This document shows positions 60,709 through 64,000 of a stretch of 64,000 bases of DNA, piece by piece (the stretch's first letter is position 1; the number at the start of each line of letters is the position of its first letter). The notes under the pieces are model-generated. The model had not been told where the DNA came from. It was given only the letters and a program-made list of their open reading frames with translations, and searched no databases. Both the position numbers and the translations under genes were made by a program. The stretch is taken from positions 2,125,001-2,189,000 of the forward strand of contig NZ_CP103057.1 of assembly GCF_025231525.1 (NCBI RefSeq), written 5' to 3'. Source of the stretch: Sphingomonas endolithica (lineage in GTDB: Bacteria > Pseudomonadota > Alphaproteobacteria > Sphingomonadales > Sphingomonadaceae).

Positions 60709-62022
60709 CTACCGCCCGATGGAGCTGTAGGCGAAGCCCGCCTTGGCGGCATCCTCGGGCGGATAGACGTTGCGCAGATCGACCATAACCGGCGTCGTCA
60801 TCGCCGCTGCAACGCGCTTGAGGTCGAGCGCGCGGTAGATGTCCCACTCGGTGACGATGACCACTGCGTCCGCGCCCGCCACGGCGTCATAGGCGTCACC
60901 GCAATAGGTGATGTCGGGCATCAGCGCCTTGGCTGGCTCCATCCCTTCGGGATCGTGACCCCGCACCTTGATGCCGGCGTCGAGCAGGCTTTGTACGATC
61001 GACAGGCTCGGCGCATCGCGCATGTCGTCGGTATTGGGCTTGAACGTCAGGCCGAGCACGGCAACCGTCTTGCCCTTCACACCGTCGCTGCCGGTCCCGC
61101 CGAGCGCCTTGATCACCTTGCGGCCCATGGCGCGCTTGCGGTTGTCATTGACCTGCACGACTGCCTCGACGATCCGTACCGGCGTCTCGTAATCCTCGCT
61201 CGTCTTGAGCAGCGCCAGCGTGTCCTTGGGGAAGCACGACCCGCCATAACCTGGTCCTGCGTGCAGGAACTTCGGGCCGATCCTATTGTCCAACCCGATG
61301 CCGCGGCTGACATCCTGCACGTCCGCACCGACCGCCTCGCACAGATCGGCGATCTCGTTGATGAAGGTGATCTTGGTCGCGAGAAATGCATTCGCGGCAT
61401 ATTTGATCAGTTCGGCCGTGCGCCGGCCGGTGAACAGGATCGGGCTGTGGTTGAGGTAGAGCGGGCGATAGACTTCGCGCATCACTTGCATGGCACGGGC
61501 ATCTTCGGTGCCGATGACGATCCGGTCGGGACGCTTGAAGTCGCCGATCGCTGCGCCCTCACGCAAGAATTCGGGGTTGGAGACGATCGCGACCTCATGG
61601 CCCTCGACCAACTCACGCATGATATCCTCGACCTTGTCGCCCGTCCCGACCGGCACGGTCGACTTGGTGACGATCACGATCGGCCCGGTAATCGCCTCGG
61701 CGATTTCCCGGCTCGCGGCGAAGACGTAGGACAGATCTGCGTGACCATCACCGCGACGCGAAGGCGTGCCGACGGCGATGAACACTGCATCCGCACCGGC
61801 CACAGCGCTCTTGAGATCGGTCGTGAACTTCAGCCGATCGGCGGCCACGTTCGCTGCCACCAATTTGTCGAGGCCGGGTTCGAAGATCGGCATCTTGCCG
61901 CTCTCGAGCGCCGCGATCTTGCTGGCATCCTTGTCCACGCAGATCACGTCATGGCCGAAGTCGGAAAAGCATGCCCCCGATACCAGGCCGACGTAACCAG
62001 AACCGATCATGGTAATGCGCAT
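60709..62022 (-). CDS. ugd: UDP-glucose 6-dehydrogenase
   Basis: A 437-residue enzyme that oxidises UDP-glucose to UDP-glucuronate with two NAD. The NAD loop is GSGYVGLVSGACFSDFG; the catalytic Cys is in GGSCFPKDT; the central helix has KYAANAFLATKITFINEIA (linked segments); the C-terminal domain shows GLTFKPNTDDMRDAPSL. Length and motifs are canonical. The product feeds exopolysaccharide synthesis (sphingans or related polymers) and lipid modification. It is single in this stretch, without polysaccharide genes around it. Confidence 0.95.
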   Translation of the reverse strand: MRITMIGSGYVGLVSGACFSDFGHDVICVDKDASKIAALESGKMPIFEPGLDKLVAANVAADRLKFTTDLKSAVAGADAVFIAVGTPSRRGDGHADLSYVFAASREIAEAITGPIVIVTKSTVPVGTGDKVEDIMRELVEGHEVAIVSNPEFLREGAAIGDFKRPDRIVIGTEDARAMQVMREVYRPLYLNHSPILFTGRRTAELIKYAANAFLATKITFINEIADLCEAVGADVQDVSRGIGLDNRIGPKFLHAGPGYGGSCFPKDTLALLKTSEDYETPVRIVEAVVQVNDNRKRAMGRKVIKALGGTGSDGVKGKTVAVLGLTFKPNTDDMRDAPSLSIVQSLLDAGIKVRGHDPEGMEPAKALMPDITYCGDAYDAVAGADAVVIVTEWDIYRALDLKRVAAAMTTPVMVDLRNVYPPEDAAKAGFAYSSIGR

Positions 62023-62342
62023 GTGAAATTGTACCCGCCATCAGTCGAAATTATCGCTCAAGCTGCGACGCTCTATCCAAACCGTGGTCGATTGCCAGCT
62101 TATAGCGGATCGGGCGCGTAGTGCGTGGCCGCGGACTAACATTATCCACGACCTACCATCAAACCGCCGGAGCGCGTCTGCGCGTACCCGCGGGACCAAG
62201 GCTTGTAAGCTCGGCAGGTTTGTGGATCGCAGCAGCGCACCCAATTAGACGAGTTGCTGCGACACTGGTTGTAGCTCGCTGCGATACCCGCCGTGCTGCA
62301 CACGATGTGCCCGACGAAAAACGATCATCGCGAGACAAACAA
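62023..62342. other. Spacer between ugd and ompA terminator
   Basis: About 320 bp upstream of ugd with no supported gene; it should hold the ugd promoter. Frames at 62041-62244 minus and 62121-62537 plus lack ribosome sites. Confidence 0.45.
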
Positions 62343-62379
62343 AAGGGAGGCCAGCAGATGCTGACCTCCCTTCTCTTAC
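62343..62379 (-). terminator. Intrinsic terminator of ompA
   Basis: On the minus strand GGGAGGTCAGC, a 4-base loop and GCTGGCCTCCC form an 11 bp stem with one wobble pair, followed by TTTTGTTT. It begins about 20 bases after the ompA stop, where a terminator is expected. Confidence 0.85.
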
Positions 62380-62394
62380 TCAGCCAATTCGGGA

Positions 62395-63522
62395 TTAGCT
62401 GCCCGAACCAGGACCGTACTGGATTTCCACACGGCGGTTTTCCAGCTCGCGAACGCCATCGGCGGTCTCGACGCGCGGACGGCTTTCGCCGAATGCCGAA
62501 GTCGAGATCACGCTGTCCGGGATCGAACGCGAGGTAAGATATGCCTTCACCGCATCAGCGCGACGCTGCGAAAGACCGACGTTGTACGATGCCGAACCCG
62601 ACTTATCGGCGTGGCCGGCCAACATGACCTGCGTGTTGCCGCAATTCTGGTACTGCGAGATCGCACCGTCGAGCAGCGATGCTGCCTGCGACGTGATGTC
62701 CGACTTATCCCACTCAAAGAACACGATGTACGGTCCAGGAGCGCAAACCACTTCCGGCGTTGCCACTACTTCAGGCGGCGGAGGAGGAGGAGGCGGTGGA
62801 GGAGGCGGCGGCGGCGGAGCAGCAGGCTCGCCGAAGTTGTAGGTCAGACCACCGAGGATGCTGTGCGACCGGAAGCGAGCTTCCGACTGACGGCCCGTGA
62901 CGTCGACGAGACGAACATTGTCTGCGTTGAAGAAACGATACTTCAGCGATACATCGACGTGATCGCTAAGCGGCGCGCGAACACCAGCAAGACCCTGCCA
63001 AGCGAAACCGGTATCGGAGTCATCGAGGAAAGGACCGCCTGCGAGACGATAACCGTCTGCCTTGACGCGAGCGACACCGACACCGCCGCCGACGAAGCCC
63101 TGAATGCCGTCGTCCTCACCGAAGTCGAGCAGGCCGTTGACCATGAAGCTGAGTGCCGTGGTCTTGCCGCGTGCATCATACGTGCCGGCCGGGCGTGCAC
63201 CCAGAACGCCACCACCCGAGAAGACCGGGGTCGTTACGCTCGACTGATATTCGTCGAGACGTGCGCTCTTGTAGCCAACTTCGGTTTCGATCCGGACCGG
63301 GCCGAAATCGTAGCCAATGACGCCGTCGACGTCATAGCCGTAGTGGCTGTCTACCGTAGCGCCGCCCGAAGCAGCGGCAGTCGCGCCAGTGATGTCGTAG
63401 TCGATGTCTTCCACGATCATCGCACCACCCTCGACGCCCACGTACCACGAATTATCGCGTGCGAGGGCAGGTGTGGCCAGTGCAGTGGAGGCAAGCGCCA
63501 TGGTGATGGCAAGCTTCCGCAT
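62395..63522 (-). CDS. OmpA-family outer-membrane protein
   Basis: A 375-residue protein. Signal peptide MRKLAITMALASTALATPALA, cut before RD. An eight-strand beta-barrel (about 22-235) follows, then a run of 15 prolines as linker, and an OmpA C-terminal domain (about 260-375) that binds peptidoglycan: LAGHADKSGSASYNVGLSQRR and ELENRRVEIQYG. It anchors the outer membrane to the wall. A good ribosome site (AAGGGG) precedes the ATG at 63522. It has its own terminator and is likely strongly expressed. The barrel is of the sphingomonad type, with acidic loops. Confidence 0.93.
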   Translation of the reverse strand: MRKLAITMALASTALATPALARDNSWYVGVEGGAMIVEDIDYDITGATAAASGGATVDSHYGYDVDGVIGYDFGPVRIETEVGYKSARLDEYQSSVTTPVFSGGGVLGARPAGTYDARGKTTALSFMVNGLLDFGEDDGIQGFVGGGVGVARVKADGYRLAGGPFLDDSDTGFAWQGLAGVRAPLSDHVDVSLKYRFFNADNVRLVDVTGRQSEARFRSHSILGGLTYNFGEPAAPPPPPPPPPPPPPPPEVVATPEVVCAPGPYIVFFEWDKSDITSQAASLLDGAISQYQNCGNTQVMLAGHADKSGSASYNVGLSQRRADAVKAYLTSRSIPDSVISTSAFGESRPRVETADGVRELENRRVEIQYGPGSGS

Positions 63523-63644
63523 AAAAATCCCCTTTCGTCAGTGTCACTCGGACAGCGCAAACTCCCTACCCAAAGGATGGTTTCCACGCAAGCGCACAAA
63601 TGCTGAGAAGGTGTTGCTCAACGGCAACAATATGCCCGCTGACT

Positions 63645-64000
63645 CTAGCTGGCAATAAGCCCGTGACTTCTCAAAGCCGCCACGATCGCCGCAATACTAA
63701 CCCTTGCTTCTGCGTCGATGATCTCGCCATCTGAGGGATCCGAAATCGCGGGCTGTTGAGCGCCAAGAACGGCAACGCCATCGATCGTCACGCTCGTTCC
63801 CTGCAGCCGGCCCATCGACCATGTGCCACGAGAATATCGTGCGATTTGTTGATCTTCGGCGACCCAAGCTGACATGCCTTCCACGGGATCGACGAACCGC
63901 CAGCCGCCCGTTGACCAGCCGGCGATACAGCCGGCTTTCCCAGACCATGCGCCGCCAGGCGAGGTACCAACGATCCAAGCTTCACCCGGCTCAGGGTCTG
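63645..64000 (-). CDS. DUF2793 protein, N-terminus outside window
   Basis: The frame enters from the right edge and stops at 63645, giving at least 118 residues. GEAWIVGTSPGGAW, CIAGWSTGGWRFVDP and VLGAQQPAISDPSDG, with the C-terminal helix IAAIVAALRSHGLI, are the DUF2793 pattern. In Sphingomonadales such proteins often close a phage-tail or gene-transfer-agent cluster. Such genes may therefore lie beyond the window; that is inference. An internal GTG at 63884 is not the true start, since the conserved part extends beyond it. Confidence 0.8.
   Translation of the reverse strand, partial: DPEPGEAWIVGTSPGGAWSGKAGCIAGWSTGGWRFVDPVEGMSAWVAEDQQIARYSRGTWSMGRLQGTSVTIDGVAVLGAQQPAISDPSDGEIIDAEARVSIAAIVAALRSHGLIAS

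Noticed and set aside
60955..62121. 388-codon plus-strand frame
   Set aside because: Antisense to ugd, which is unambiguous.
62770..62820. CRISPR-like repeats
   Set aside because: The only dense short repeat is the proline-codon run in ompA; no spaced direct repeats of CRISPR type were seen in the window.
62611..63606. 331-codon plus-strand frame and Gly-rich run
   Set aside because: Antisense to ompA; the Gly/Arg-rich run is the complement of the proline linker.

Overview
The window looks like chromosomal DNA of a sphingomonad (Alphaproteobacteria, Sphingomonas-like). Grounds: high GC; many HWE/HisKA_2 sensor kinases with single-domain response regulators; GGAAC-N16/17-CGTT promoters of the EcfG general-stress type; a poly-proline OmpA; an EipA/DUF1134 protein; a DUF2793 protein at the right edge; and the DUF3489-DUF2924-serine recombinase module. 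Genus-level assignment is inference.

Layout. 0-2 kb: partial membrane protein and a ferritin-like protein. 2-7 kb: a protein-phosphorylation locus (dual-specificity phosphatase, then a compact operon of VWA protein, Ser/Thr kinase-FHA, calcineurin-type phosphatase and zinc-ribbon membrane protein) with a perfect EcfG-type promoter 52 bp before the VWA start. 7-11 kb: ThpR, a small membrane-anchored protein, an intact IS6-family element, an FNT channel and a decayed IS6/MITE composite. 11-15 kb: M61 peptidase preceded by a small Cys/His-rich protein, then a GH1-RmlD-like fusion. 15.6-19.8 kb: a candidate biosynthetic cluster (2OG/Fe-type oxygenase, ATP-grasp-PLP decarboxylase fusion, unrecognised protein, GNAT). 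20-29 kb: signalling block (two HWE kinases, one of them a 1197-residue CheB-CheR-PAS-kinase chain whose CheB domain has lost its Ser and His, two response regulators, Crp/Fnr regulator, intact CheB). 29.4-36 kb: five-gene carbohydrate operon (glycosidase-like protein, SDR, Zn-alcohol dehydrogenase, lactonase, MFS transporter).

36-51 kb is a worn accessory zone: four copies of a 173-183 bp MITE with IS6-like ends, a serine-recombinase module, several pseudogenes, and an NAD-metabolism operon (histidine phosphatase, NnrD, pncB) whose pncB is cut off by a MITE that joins it to a DUF6582 pseudogene. 51-57 kb: RecB-like/DEDD nuclease and a phage packaging remnant (TerL, DUF5681, ParB-methyltransferase) beside tRNA-Ser(GCU). 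57-64 kb is core chromosome: EipA, DoxX, dihydroorotase-like protein, YgfZ, UDP-glucose dehydrogenase, OmpA and a partial DUF2793 protein.

The most interesting candidates are the stress-promoter VWA/kinase/phosphatase operon, the ATP-grasp-decarboxylase cluster, the Cys-rich small protein before the M61 peptidase, and the IS6-type MITE family with the gene junction it made. All functions are read from the sequence by eye; no database search was run.
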